From: Parvimonas parva
GTDB lineage: Bacteria > Bacillota > Clostridia > Tissierellales > Peptoniphilaceae
Assembly: GCF_016552165.1 (NCBI RefSeq)
Contig: NZ_JACVDA010000002.1
Coordinates: 1 to 64,000 of the forward strand
Reading direction: 5' to 3'
Length of the DNA stretch: 64,000 nt
Shown: positions 51,981-60,636 of the stretch, one piece after another
Layout: every line of letters begins with the position of its first letter
Numbering within the stretch: position 1 is the stretch's first letter
Notes under the pieces: generated by a model
Told to the model about the DNA's origin: nothing
Seen by the model: the letters and a program-made list of their open reading frames with translations, nothing else
Databases searched by the model: none
Program-made: the position numbers and the translations under genes

Positions 51981-51984
51981 TTTT

Positions 51985-52080
51985 ATGAAAAGAGAAAAAA
52001 TAACTAGAGCAGTTGCTCTTATATTAGCTTTATTAATGTTAGCCGGAGTTTTTCCAACTGTTATAGGATTATTTAGATAA
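51985..52080 (+). CDS. 31-residue single-helix membrane protein
   Basis: Translated directly from the sequence: a basic N terminus (MKREKITR), one hydrophobic helix (AVALILALLMLAGVF) and a short tail ending GLFR. The ribosome site AGGTGA overlaps the prfB stop, and recX begins in its TAA, so it is translationally coupled on both sides and very likely real. Size and form recall Prli42-type small membrane proteins of Firmicutes, but the identity is uncertain. Confidence 0.75.
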   Translation: MKREKITRAVALILALLMLAGVFPTVIGLFR

Positions 52081-52697
52081 TGTTGGTTGTTGATATAAAG
52101 TATAACAAGTCAAAGGAAGTTTTTGAAGTGATTTTTGAAGATGAAACAAAACTTCTTTTGAATTATAATATTTTTGAAAAATATAAAGTTTCTGTTGATA
52201 TGGACTTTTCGGAAACAGAAATTTTGGAGATGAAATATTTTTCAGATATTGAAAGAGCAAAGTCAAGAGCGATAAATTATATTTCCGGAAAATTAAAGAC
52301 AAAATATGAAGTTAGATTAAAACTTAGAGAAAATGAATTTTCAAATGAAGTAATAGATGAAGTTTTAGAAATTTTAGAAAATGAAGAATATTTGAATGAC
52401 AGGCTTTATTGTGAAATTTTCATCGAGGATAAAAAAAGATTAAACGGTTATGGAAAAAATAAAATAAAATCTTTATTAATTCAAAAGGGAATTTCAAAAA
52501 GCATTTTTGAAGACTTTTTAGATAACTTTGAATATGAAGATGAATTTGATAATGCTGTTAAAATGGGTATAAAAAAGTTGAATCTATTGGCAAATGAAGA
52601 AGATAAATTTAAGAAAAAGCAGAAAATTATAAATTATTTAGCTTATAGAGGCTTTAGTTTTGATGTAATAAATGATGTTTTAAAGGAAATTTTGTGA
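52080..52697 (+). CDS. recX: RecX family regulator of RecA
   Basis: 205 residues built of three-helix repeats, with ARAKSRAINYISGKLKT-like first repeat (ERAKSRAINYISGKLKTKYE) and NDRLYCEIFIEDKKRLNGYG as the second, typical of RecX. It binds RecA filaments and restrains recombination. Starts in the stop codon of the small membrane protein and overlaps the GIY-YIG gene by 4 bases. Confidence 0.9.
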   Translation: MLVVDIKYNKSKEVFEVIFEDETKLLLNYNIFEKYKVSVDMDFSETEILEMKYFSDIERAKSRAINYISGKLKTKYEVRLKLRENEFSNEVIDEVLEILENEEYLNDRLYCEIFIEDKKRLNGYGKNKIKSLLIQKGISKSIFEDFLDNFEYEDEFDNAVKMGIKKLNLLANEEDKFKKKQKIINYLAYRGFSFDVINDVLKEIL

Positions 52698-52987
52698 TGA
52701 CTTTTGTTTATATTGTAGAGTGTAAGGACGGGAATTTTTACACCGGTTATACAACTGATTTAAAAGGACGGATTGAAAAGCATAATTTGGGACTTGGTGC
52801 AAAATACACAAGGGGAAGAACTCCTGTAAAACTTATTTATTTTGAAGTTTTTGAAACAAAGTCTGAGGCGCTTAAAAGAGAGATTAAGATAAAAAAATTA
52901 ACTAGAATACAAAAAGAAAAATTAGTATTAAATTTTGATAAGAGTAAATTTTCTACTTATATGGAAGGTGATTTTAATGGTAATTAA
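52694..52987 (+). CDS. GIY-YIG domain protein (UPF0213/YhbQ family)
   Basis: 97 residues. Nuclease-like GIY-YIG fold: VYIVECKDGNFYTGYTTDL (YIV...YTG), Arg in LKGRIEKHN and Glu in SEALKREIKIKKL. Small stand-alone members are of uncertain function, possibly nucleic-acid repair. Coupled to recX. The following gene starts within it. Confidence 0.92.
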   Translation: MMTFVYIVECKDGNFYTGYTTDLKGRIEKHNLGLGAKYTRGRTPVKLIYFEVFETKSEALKREIKIKKLTRIQKEKLVLNFDKSKFSTYMEGDFNGN

Positions 52988-53798
52988 CGAAAATTTATAT
53001 GAGAAATATAACAATTTAAGAGAAAATTTAGCAGAATTATTACTTTTAAAAGAGGAAATTATTTCAATTAGAAATGATTTAGTTTTAGAGGACGAAGAAA
53101 AGTTTAAACTTTTATATAAAAAAAATATAGAAAGTCTTGTAGAGGTGCAAAAACATTTAGAAAGAGATGTTATGAATCTTTTCAGGGCAAATGAAATTTT
53201 AAAAACACTTGAATTTTCAAATAATTTTGTCGATGTTAGTCAAGTATATACAATTATAAATTCTGAAAATAATAATAGCAAAAAGTTTAATTCAAACGAA
53301 GTTAAAAATTTTGTTGGACTTTTTGATGAACTTGATATTGAGGAAAACAAAAATTGTGATGATGTTTTTAAAGCTATTGCAAAGGAAATATCTCCACATA
53401 CAAATAGTGAAAATTGGGATAGAGAGCTTTGGAAACAGACTTTAAAGGCAAAGGCTGACGACAGCAAAAGAACTATGAATAAGATTTTTAAGACAATCGA
53501 AGAGAAAAGATTGAATAAAAGTCCGATAGATTTTAATATTGATGAATATTCTAAAAATATTAGGACTTTGGAAAATAATTTAGAGTTTTTAGAAAGAGAA
53601 GTTAGAAATCTTGGAGAGTCTTGTAAAGATACTCTTGATGAGAAAAAAGTAAAAAAGATGACTAAATTGTTAAAAAAGGTTGAGAATAAAAAAGTTGAAA
53701 TCAATCATTCAATAGAAATTTTGACAAAAATTAGAAATGGTTTAGTTGACGGCTTTATAGCATCTTTACCTGCAAATAAAAACGGAATGTTAAATTAG
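52977..53798 (+). CDS. Coiled-coil protein of unknown function
   Basis: 273 residues with long charged helices (heptad-like stretches near 1-60 and 175-260), no signal peptide and no recognised motif. The ATG at 52977 is chosen because GGAAGGTGA lies just before it, although it overlaps the GIY-YIG gene by 11 bases. It precedes the ssDNA-binding YdbC gene. A role in nucleic acid or cell-surface organisation cannot be decided. Confidence 0.65.
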   Translation: MVINENLYEKYNNLRENLAELLLLKEEIISIRNDLVLEDEEKFKLLYKKNIESLVEVQKHLERDVMNLFRANEILKTLEFSNNFVDVSQVYTIINSENNNSKKFNSNEVKNFVGLFDELDIEENKNCDDVFKAIAKEISPHTNSENWDRELWKQTLKAKADDSKRTMNKIFKTIEEKRLNKSPIDFNIDEYSKNIRTLENNLEFLEREVRNLGESCKDTLDEKKVKKMTKLLKKVENKKVEINHSIEILTKIRNGLVDGFIASLPANKNGMLN

Positions 53799-53807
53799 GA
53801 GGAGAAT

Positions 53808-54029
53808 ATGGAATTAAAATACGAAATTACAGAAGAATTAGGAGTTTTATCTGAAAATGAAAAAGGCTGGAGAAAAGAATTAAACTTAGTTAGCTGGAAT
53901 GAAAGAGACGCTAAGTACGACATAAGAGATTGGAACCCAAGCCACGAAAGAATGTCTAAAGGAGTAACTCTTACAAAAGAAGAAGCTGAGGCTCTTTATG
54001 AAATTTTAAAAGAAGAATTTGGAGAATAA
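53808..54029 (+). CDS. ydbC: YdbC-like PC4-fold single-stranded DNA-binding protein
   Basis: 73 residues. The PC4/YdbC fold shows GWRKELNLVSWNERDAKYDI, then RDWNPSHERMSKGVTLTKEE, as in Lactococcus YdbC, which binds ssDNA and RNA. AGGAGG precedes the ATG. Next to recX and GIY-YIG genes, which makes a DNA-maintenance theme plausible. Confidence 0.88.
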   Translation: MELKYEITEELGVLSENEKGWRKELNLVSWNERDAKYDIRDWNPSHERMSKGVTLTKEEAEALYEILKEEFGE

Positions 54030-54030
54030 T

Positions 54031-54816
54031 GTGAAAAAACTTTTTGGAAAATTTATTTTAGGTCTTTCTAAAGTTTTAGATGTAATTTTGGGAGGACTTG
54101 TAAATATTTTATCTTACATTGTAAATTTACTTAGCAGTTTATCTGTATTTTTAGTAATACTTGGAATTGGATTTTTAGCCTTAGGCTCATTTATAATTCC
54201 GTTTATACTTATAATTTTACTTGCAAGTCCGTTTTTCTGGGCAGTAATTTTTGTTTTTTTCATCGTGCCGTTTTTGGGAAAGAAATTTATTTCATTTTTA
54301 AGGTATGTTAATTATTCATTATGTGAATATTTGAATGATTACGGAAACTTTTTAATGGGAAATAACAAAAACTATTCATCTTTTAGAGAATATAAAAGAA
54401 AGTACGAAAGAGCACAAGAAGAACAAAGACAAAGAGAACGTGAAGAAAGACAAAGACGTGAAAGAGAAGAATGGGAAAGACGATTTAATTCATTTAATGA
54501 ATATTTTTCACAAGGTGGTTTCTATACGAACTATCAAGGTCAAGGTTATCAAGGCTATCAAAATTATAACGGAGCCTACTCCGACCCGTACAGCGACTTT
54601 AAAAATAAATTTGAAAAGTCTTGTGATGAGTTGGAATTTAATACCTATGATATAGATTTTTACCAAGTTAAGTTGCAATACAGAAAACTTGCTAAAAAAT
54701 ATCACCCTGATTTGAATAGAGATGTTGACACAACAGAAAAATTTCAACAAATTAATTCAGCTTTTGAATTCTTAACAGAAGAAAATATAAAAAGATATAA
54801 TCAAATGAAAAGATAG
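54031..54816 (+). CDS. Membrane protein with C-terminal J domain
   Basis: About 261 residues. Two hydrophobic segments in the first 90 residues, a strongly charged Arg/Glu linker (EEQRQREREERQRREREEW, residues about 133-151), a Gly/Tyr/Gln segment, and a C-terminal J domain with KYHPDLNRD (HPD motif). It should recruit DnaK to the membrane. The start is GTG 54031 with GGAG ten bases before it; TTG 54019 is less likely. No DnaJ zinc-finger region. Confidence 0.87.
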   Translation: MKKLFGKFILGLSKVLDVILGGLVNILSYIVNLLSSLSVFLVILGIGFLALGSFIIPFILIILLASPFFWAVIFVFFIVPFLGKKFISFLRYVNYSLCEYLNDYGNFLMGNNKNYSSFREYKRKYERAQEEQRQREREERQRREREEWERRFNSFNEYFSQGGFYTNYQGQGYQGYQNYNGAYSDPYSDFKNKFEKSCDELEFNTYDIDFYQVKLQYRKLAKKYHPDLNRDVDTTEKFQQINSAFEFLTEENIKRYNQMKR

Positions 54817-54842
54817 CAAAAATAACTGCTATCTTTTTTAAA
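54809..54842 (+). terminator. Terminator of the prfB-J-protein operon
   Basis: AAAGATAGCA (54809-54818) pairs with TGCTATCTTT (54828-54837), then TTTT. Confidence 0.85.
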
Positions 54843-54894
54843 TTCATAAAATGTGGTAAAATAAATGTATCTTAAAAAAATTTTGGAGGTAGTT

Positions 54895-56106
54895 ATGAAT
54901 ATAGTAGAACGTTTTGTTGAATATGCAAAAATTGATACGCAATCAAATCCTAAGTCTGCGACTGTTCCTTCAACAGAAAAGCAAAAAAACTTGGGAAATT
55001 TACTTGTTAAACAGTTAAAAGAAATGGGAATTGAAAATGCTCATATTGATGAAAAGGGTTATGTTTATGCACATTTAAAATCAAATGTAGAAAAAAATCT
55101 TAAAAAAGTCGGTTTTATTGCACATATGGATACTGCAACAGAACTTACCGGAGCAAATGTAAATCCACAATTTGTTGATTACAAGGGTGGAGATATAAAG
55201 TTAAATGATGAAGTAACTATGACTGTAAAGGAATTTCCTTGTTTAAATGAAGTTGTTGGAGAAAGACTTATAACAACTGACGGAAATACTTTGTTGGGTG
55301 CTGATGATAAATCAGGTATTGCAATTATTATGGATATGGTTCAAAAAATTATTTCAGAAAATTTACCACATGGGGATATTTCAATAGGTTTTACTCCTGA
55401 TGAAGAAATCGGTCGTGGAGCAGACTGTTTTGACGTTAAAAAATTCGGTGCAGACTTTGCATATACAATAGACGGTGGACCTATCGGAGAACTTGAGTAT
55501 GAAAGTTTTAATGCTTGTAGTGCTGTTGTGGATATTAAAGGAAAGAATGTTCACCCGGGTTCTGCAAAAGATATTATGAGAAATTCACTTATGGTTGCTC
55601 ATAATCTTTTATCTATGTTACCTGCAAATGAAAGACCTGAACATACTGAAGGTTATGACGGATTTTATCATTTATTAGAAATGAATGGAGATACAGAAAA
55701 TACTCATATGGAATTTATCATAAGAGATTTTGATAGAGAAAAATTTGAAAATAAAAAAGAATATATGAGAAAAATTGTTGAAGTTTTAAATTTTAAATAT
55801 GATAATTCAATTAGTTTAGAACTTAAAGATTCTTATTACAATATGAGAGAAAAATTAGAAGACAGAATGGATATAATTGATCTTGCTTACAATTCAATGG
55901 TTGAGATTGGAATAACTCCAAAAATTCAAGCAATTAGAGGAGGTACTGACGGTTCAAGACTTTCATTTATGGGACTTCCTTGTCCAAATATTTTTGCAGG
56001 TGGATTTAACTTCCACGGAAGATATGAGTTCGTTCCTGTTTCATATATGGAAAAAGGCTCAGAATTACTTGTAAAAATTGTAGAAAATATTGTTAAAGGA
56101 GAATAG
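54895..56106 (+). CDS. pepT: Peptidase T (tripeptidase)
   Basis: 403 residues, M20 metallopeptidase releasing the N-terminal residue of tripeptides. Zinc-site motifs: GFIAHMDTATE (His, Asp), LLGADDKSGIA, and TPDEEIGRGAD with the catalytic Glu pair. Start ATG 54895 with GGAGG upstream. The next gene, pepD, begins one base after its stop. Confidence 0.95.
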   Translation: MNIVERFVEYAKIDTQSNPKSATVPSTEKQKNLGNLLVKQLKEMGIENAHIDEKGYVYAHLKSNVEKNLKKVGFIAHMDTATELTGANVNPQFVDYKGGDIKLNDEVTMTVKEFPCLNEVVGERLITTDGNTLLGADDKSGIAIIMDMVQKIISENLPHGDISIGFTPDEEIGRGADCFDVKKFGADFAYTIDGGPIGELEYESFNACSAVVDIKGKNVHPGSAKDIMRNSLMVAHNLLSMLPANERPEHTEGYDGFYHLLEMNGDTENTHMEFIIRDFDREKFENKKEYMRKIVEVLNFKYDNSISLELKDSYYNMREKLEDRMDIIDLAYNSMVEIGITPKIQAIRGGTDGSRLSFMGLPCPNIFAGGFNFHGRYEFVPVSYMEKGSELLVKIVENIVKGE

Positions 56107-56107
56107 T

Positions 56108-57496
56108 ATGAATTTAAAACCGGAAAGAGTTTTTCATTATTTTAGAGAGCTTTCAAACATTCCTCACGAATCACATAATGAAAAAGCTATATCAGAATAT
56201 ATTTATAATTTTGGTAAAAGTTTAGGACTTGAAACAAAACAAGACGATATTTTAAATGTTTATATAAGAAAACCTGCTACAAAGGGTTATGAAGATAAAC
56301 CCGGAATAATTTTACAAGGACATATGGATATGGTTTGTGAAAAAGCTACAAGTTCAAATCATAATTTTGCAACAGATAAGATTGAATGGGTGCTAAAGGA
56401 CGATTTGCTTTTTGCTAATGATACAACATTGGGTGCTGATGACGGTATTGCAGTTGCAATGGCAATGGCAATTTTGGAAGATGAAACTCTAGTTCATCCT
56501 GAACTTGAAGTGCTTATAACGGTTACTGAAGAAACTACAATGGCAGGGGCTTTAGGACTTGAAAAAGGACTTTTAAAAGGAAAATATCTTTTTAATATAG
56601 ACTCTGAAGAAGAAGGAATTTTAACTCTTGGCTCAGCAGGAGGAACTCTATTTAAAACTAATTTGGAATTAAAATTTGAAAATAGGGAAGTAGAGCTTGT
56701 TAAACTTCATTTTGACGGATTTTTGGGTGGACATTCAGGAATGGAAATCGGAAAAAATAGAAGAAATATGATTAAAACAATCGCTGAATTTATAAAAGAA
56801 ACAGGACTTTCTGTTTTAAGTATCGACTGTGGAAATAAAGATAATGCAATTCCTAGAGTTGGAGAAATTGTAATCGAAAATTCTCCAAAATTAGATGAAG
56901 TAATTGCTAAATTTGTAGAAAAATATAATGGTGAAGAACAATTGACAATAGACAAAAAGGAAGTTTTTGTAGGAAAAGTTTTAACAAATGCTTTAAAAGA
57001 CACATTGGTTGAAATTTTAGAAAAATTACCAACAGGAGTAAATACAAAAGATGAAACAGGTATCATAAGTTCTTCAAACCTTGCAATTGTTCAAACCGTC
57101 CAAGATGAAATTTTAATTCGTGATTCAATTCGTTCATCATCACTTAGTATCTTAGAAGAAATGAAAACAGCATTTGCTAAAATTTCTGAAAAATTAGGAT
57201 TGAATTATGAATTTTCAGGTGGTTATCCATCTTGGGAAAAGAAAGAAAATTCAACATTACAAAAATTTGCAAACAAAGTTTATAAAGACTTAACAGGAAA
57301 AGAATTTGAAAATATTATAGTTCATGCAGGACTTGAATGTGGAGCAATCTATGAAAAATATCCAAATCTTGAATTAATTTCATTTGGACCTGATATAAGA
57401 GGAGCACATACTCCAAAAGAAAATCTTTCAATTTCATCAACTAAAAGAGTTTATGACTTTACACTAAAACTAATCGAAGAAATTGCAAAAAATTAA
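56108..57496 (+). CDS. pepD: Aminoacyl-histidine dipeptidase (PepD)
   Basis: 462 residues, M20C family. LQGHMDMVCEKA, TLGADDGIAVAMAMA and TVTEETTMAGA give the di-zinc site. It hydrolyses beta-Ala-His-like and other dipeptides. Start ATG 56108 with AAAGGAG upstream. With pepT it forms a peptide-utilisation operon, fitting an amino-acid fermenting lifestyle. Confidence 0.95.
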   Translation: MNLKPERVFHYFRELSNIPHESHNEKAISEYIYNFGKSLGLETKQDDILNVYIRKPATKGYEDKPGIILQGHMDMVCEKATSSNHNFATDKIEWVLKDDLLFANDTTLGADDGIAVAMAMAILEDETLVHPELEVLITVTEETTMAGALGLEKGLLKGKYLFNIDSEEEGILTLGSAGGTLFKTNLELKFENREVELVKLHFDGFLGGHSGMEIGKNRRNMIKTIAEFIKETGLSVLSIDCGNKDNAIPRVGEIVIENSPKLDEVIAKFVEKYNGEEQLTIDKKEVFVGKVLTNALKDTLVEILEKLPTGVNTKDETGIISSSNLAIVQTVQDEILIRDSIRSSSLSILEEMKTAFAKISEKLGLNYEFSGGYPSWEKKENSTLQKFANKVYKDLTGKEFENIIVHAGLECGAIYEKYPNLELISFGPDIRGAHTPKENLSISSTKRVYDFTLKLIEEIAKN

Positions 57497-57508
57497 TTTT
57501 AAACATTC

Positions 57509-57537
57509 AAACGGAATAGGGATATTCCGTTTTTTGT
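57509..57537 (+). terminator. Terminator of pepT-pepD
   Basis: AAACGGAATA (57509-57518) pairs with TATTCCGTTT (57523-57532) over GGGA, then TTTG. Confidence 0.88.
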
Positions 57538-57566
57538 GTAAAAAATCTAAAAAACATACCATTTTT

Positions 57567-57606
57567 GTCATTCTGAGCGAAACGTGAAGTCGAAGAATCT
57601 CAAAAT
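57567..57606. repeat. Intergenic repeat of the GTCATTCTGAGCG type
   Basis: Begins GTCATTCTGAGCGAAACG and continues AAGTCGAAGAATCTC. Nearly identical short sequences are scattered in intergenic regions of many unrelated bacteria. The function is unknown. It lies between pepD and hinT. Confidence 0.6.
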
Positions 57607-57672
57607 TTATTGACAAAAACATTTACCTAAGACACAAAATATGGTACAATATATGAGTATGGAGGTGAGATA

Positions 57673-58014
57673 ATGGATTGTATATTTTGTAAAATTGTTA
57701 ATGGAGAAATTCCGTCAAATAAAATTTATGAAGATGATGATATAGTTGCATTTAACGATTTATCACCTCAAGCACCGATTCACTTTTTAGTAATTCCTAA
57801 AAAGCATATTGAGTCTTGTAATTTTGTAAATAAAGAAAATTCAGAAGTGGTTGGAAAAATATTTGAAAAGATTTCCGAACTTGCAAAAGAAATGGGATTT
57901 GATGAGTCAGGTTATAGAATTATTAATAATTGTAACGATGACGGTGGGCAAACAGTTAAGCATCTTCATTTTCATGTCCTGGCAGGACGTAGTTTAAATT
58001 GGCCACCGGGTTAA
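57673..58014 (+). CDS. hinT: HIT family hydrolase (HinT-like)
   Basis: 113 residues. MDCIFCKIVNGEIPSNKI start with zinc-site cysteines, and the histidine triad HLHFHVLAG near the C terminus. It splits adenosine phosphoramidates. Single gene, promoter TACAAT (about 57645) upstream, AGGTGAG ribosome site. Confidence 0.95.
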   Translation: MDCIFCKIVNGEIPSNKIYEDDDIVAFNDLSPQAPIHFLVIPKKHIESCNFVNKENSEVVGKIFEKISELAKEMGFDESGYRIINNCNDDGGQTVKHLHFHVLAGRSLNWPPG

Positions 58015-58079
58015 AATTTAATTTTAGTTAAAAATTTTTGAGTTTATATAAATTATATAAAAAAATGTTATGAATTTAC

Positions 58080-58108
58080 TTGAATTTATATTGATTTTGT
58101 TGTATAAT
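58080..58108 (+). promoter_or_regulatory. Promoter of rpsU
   Basis: TTGAAT (58080-58085), 17 bases, TATAAT (58103-58108), 55 bases before the rpsU start. Confidence 0.7.
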
Positions 58109-58163
58109 ATGTATGATTATTTCTCAAGGCAGAGTTTGTCTGTATAAAGAGAGGGGGGATATC

Positions 58164-58343
58164 ATGGCAGAAATCAGAGTTGGCGAAAACGAATCTTTAG
58201 ATAATGCGTTGAAAAGATTTAAAAGACAATGTGCACGTGCTGGAGTGCTTTCAGAATATAGAAAAAGAGAACATTACGAAAAGCCAAGTGTAAAGAGAAA
58301 GAAAAAATCAGAGGCAGCAAGAAGAAAAAAGAAAAAATTCTAA
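58164..58343 (+). CDS. rpsU: 30S ribosomal protein S21
   Basis: 59 residues. The S21 pattern [20 protein letters not shown], then the basic C terminus [15 protein letters not shown]. Start ATG 58164, behind GAGAGGGGGG; the 17-residue upstream extension covers the 5' leader. Confidence 0.96.
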   Translation: MAEIRVGENESLDNALKRFKRQCARAGVLSEYRKREHYEKPSVKRKKKSEAARRKKKKF

Positions 58344-58367
58344 TTTAATAGCTGTATTAAAAAGTAA

Positions 58368-58400
58368 CTAAAGTCCTTTTATTTAAGGGCTTTTTTTATT
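58368..58400 (+). terminator. Terminator of rpsU
   Basis: AAAGTCCTT pairs with AAGGGCTTT (one G-U), then TTTTTATT. Confidence 0.8.
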
Positions 58401-58463
58401 GCGAAGAATCGTGGAATGGTATGGGTATTATTGAATTTTATTTTAAAAATTTTCTAAAAAATA

Positions 58464-58492
58464 TTGTTTTTATTATAAACTTTTGATATAAT
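58464..58492 (+). promoter_or_regulatory. Promoter of psuK-psuG
   Basis: TTGTTT (58464-58469), 17 bases, TATAAT (58487-58492). Confidence 0.65.
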
Positions 58493-58520
58493 ATAATTAA
58501 CTGTTGTTTAAGGAGGGCTT

Positions 58521-59639
58521 ATGACAAAGAGAGAACAAGAACTTTTAAATATAATTAAAGAAAATCCTTATATTTCTCAAAATGAATTGGCTGATTTGCT
58601 GGGTATAAAGAGGTCGTCTGTTGCAGTTCATATTTCAAATTTAATTAAAAAAGGATATTTAGTTGGTAGAGCTTATGTGATTAGCTCTAATTTATCGAAA
58701 GATGTTTGTGTCATTGGTGGTTGCAATATCGACTTTATCGCAAAGAGTTTCGATAAAATAAATATGAAAGATTCAAATCCCGGCACTTTGGAATATTCTT
58801 TTGGTGGTGTCGCTAAAAATATTGCTGAAAATTTAAAAAGAATGGGAATAGAAAATAAATTTATCAGCGTTTTTGGTGATGACGCTTATTCGAGAGAAAT
58901 TAAAGAGTATTTAACTAAAGTGGGGATAGATTTTTCAAACAGTAAATTTTTAACAAATAGAGGAATGTCAAACTACATTTCAATTTTAGATGAAAATAAT
59001 GATTTATTTACAGCTATTTCTGCAATGGAAGTTTTAGAAGAAATTAATATTGAATTCATTTCAAAACATATTGATTTAATAAAAAGCTTTAAGTTTATCG
59101 TTATGGATACAAATTTAAGTGAAGATGTGCTTGAATATATTTGCAAAAATTGTCCTAATTCAAAGATAATTGTGGATTGTGTTTCAAGAAAGAAATCTTT
59201 AAAAATTAAAAATTTACTAAATTATATTTATCTTATAAAGCCAAATATCTATGAGGCTGAAGAATTAACTGAAGTAGCTTATAATGATGAAAGAGATTTA
59301 AAAAATATTGTAGATGTCTTTTTGAAAAAAGGTGTTCAAAAAGTTTTTATCTCAATGGGAGAAAAGGGAATTCTTTATGCTGATAAAAATGATAGTGGAA
59401 TTGTAAAGATAAATGAAACTGCAAAGGTTGAAAACACTTCAGGTTGTGGCGATGCGTCTATGAGTGGAATCATCTTTGGTGTAGTTAATGAAAAAAATAT
59501 TTTAGAATGTGCCAAACTTGGCAATGTTGCCGGATTTATAACGGCACAATCAATGGATACAGTTAGTAAACATATTAGCGAAAAAAATCTATTAAATTTT
59601 GGAGGAAGTTATGAAATTAGAAAAATATTTAACAATTAG
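58521..59639 (+). CDS. psuK: Pseudouridine kinase with N-terminal winged helix
   Basis: 372 residues. Residues 1-60 form a MarR/Lrp-like winged helix (QNELADLLGIKRSSVAVHISNL). The rest is a PfkB/ribokinase fold with GGCNIDFIAKS at the start, FGGVAKNIAENL, and the catalytic ENTSGCGDASMSG (DTxGxGD-type). The pairing with psuG identifies pseudouridine as the substrate. The helix domain may let it sense or repress its own operon. It overlaps psuG by 29 bases. Confidence 0.92.
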   Translation: MTKREQELLNIIKENPYISQNELADLLGIKRSSVAVHISNLIKKGYLVGRAYVISSNLSKDVCVIGGCNIDFIAKSFDKINMKDSNPGTLEYSFGGVAKNIAENLKRMGIENKFISVFGDDAYSREIKEYLTKVGIDFSNSKFLTNRGMSNYISILDENNDLFTAISAMEVLEEINIEFISKHIDLIKSFKFIVMDTNLSEDVLEYICKNCPNSKIIVDCVSRKKSLKIKNLLNYIYLIKPNIYEAEELTEVAYNDERDLKNIVDVFLKKGVQKVFISMGEKGILYADKNDSGIVKINETAKVENTSGCGDASMSGIIFGVVNEKNILECAKLGNVAGFITAQSMDTVSKHISEKNLLNFGGSYEIRKIFNN

Positions 59640-60531
59640 TGAAGAAGTACAAAATGCAATTAAAGAAAATAAACCGGTTGTTGCTTTAGAATCAACAATT
59701 ATCTCACATGGTATGCCATATCCTAAAAATGTTGAAACAGCTCTTGAAGTTGAAAAAGTTATTAGAGAAAATGGTGCTATTCCTGCTACAATAGCTATTG
59801 TAAACGGAGAAATTAAAGTTGGTTTAACTAAAGAAGAAATCGAAGTAATCGGTAAAGCAGGTCTTAGCGTAACAAAAACTTCAAGAAGAGATTTACCTTA
59901 TGTTGTAGCTAATAAATTAAATGGAGCAACAACAGTTGCCGGAACTATGATTTGTGCTGAACTTGCAGGAATTAAAGTTTTTGCAACAGGTGGAATAGGT
60001 GGAGTTCATAGAGGAGCAGAAACTACAATGGATATTTCAGCTGACCTTGAAGAATTAGGACAAACAAATGTTGCAGTTATTTGTGCGGGTTGTAAATCAA
60101 TTTTGGATATGGGACTTACTTTAGAATACTTAGAAACAAAAGGAGTTCCTGTTTATGGATACCAAACAAATATTTTACCTGCATTCTATACAAGAGAAAG
60201 TGATTTTAAGGTAAATAAAATAAATTCAGAAGAAGAAATCGCAAAAGTTTTAAAAACTAAATGGGATTTAGAATTAAACGGTGGAGTTGTAATTGCTAAT
60301 CCTATTCCGGAAGAATATTCAATGGATAGAGAGGCTATCGACAAAACTATCCTAGACGCTTTAAAAGAAGCAGACGAAAATGGAATAAAAGGAAAAGATA
60401 CAACACCATTCTTACTTGACAAAGTTCAAAAACTTACACAAGGAAAGAGCTTAGAAGCTAACATCAGATTAGTATTCAACAACGCAAAACTTGCAAGTAA
60501 AATAGCAATAGAACTTTCAAACTTAAGATAA
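59611..60531 (+). CDS. psuG: Pseudouridine-5'-phosphate glycosidase
   Basis: 306 residues. Splits pseudouridine 5'-phosphate into uracil and ribose 5-phosphate. PVVALESTIISHGMPYPKN, TTVAGTMICAELAGI and FATGGIGGVHRGAE (active site) are diagnostic. Start ATG 59611 behind GGAGGAAG. With psuK it recycles pseudouridine from RNA turnover. No transporter gene is adjacent. Confidence 0.96.
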   Translation: MKLEKYLTISEEVQNAIKENKPVVALESTIISHGMPYPKNVETALEVEKVIRENGAIPATIAIVNGEIKVGLTKEEIEVIGKAGLSVTKTSRRDLPYVVANKLNGATTVAGTMICAELAGIKVFATGGIGGVHRGAETTMDISADLEELGQTNVAVICAGCKSILDMGLTLEYLETKGVPVYGYQTNILPAFYTRESDFKVNKINSEEEIAKVLKTKWDLELNGGVVIANPIPEEYSMDREAIDKTILDALKEADENGIKGKDTTPFLLDKVQKLTQGKSLEANIRLVFNNAKLASKIAIELSNLR

Positions 60532-60537
60532 GAACTC

Positions 60538-60598
60538 AACCCATCCACGATGCTTTGCATCGGGTGGGTGCCCGGGAACCTTGTTGTTTCAAAATAAA
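60538..60598 (+). repeat. Dispersed structured repeat, copy 2
   Basis: Ungapped partner of 43666-43726. Hairpin CGATGC-TTT-GCATCG inside an outer CCCAnCC/GGGTGGG stem, then GAACCTTGTTGTTTCA shared with copy 1. Confidence 0.7.
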
Positions 60599-60602
60599 TT
60601 AC

Positions 60603-60636
60603 AAAAAAAGTCGGAATAAATTTCTGACTTTTTTGT
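60603..60636 (+). terminator. Terminator of psuK-psuG
   Basis: AAAAAAGTCGGAA pairs with TTTCTGACTTTTTT across a TAAA-like loop, ending in the T run. Confidence 0.8.

Noticed and set aside
57610-57615. TTGACA as -35 of hinT
   Set aside because: It is 29 bases from the only good -10 (TACAAT near 57645). TTTACC, 17 bases from it, fits better.
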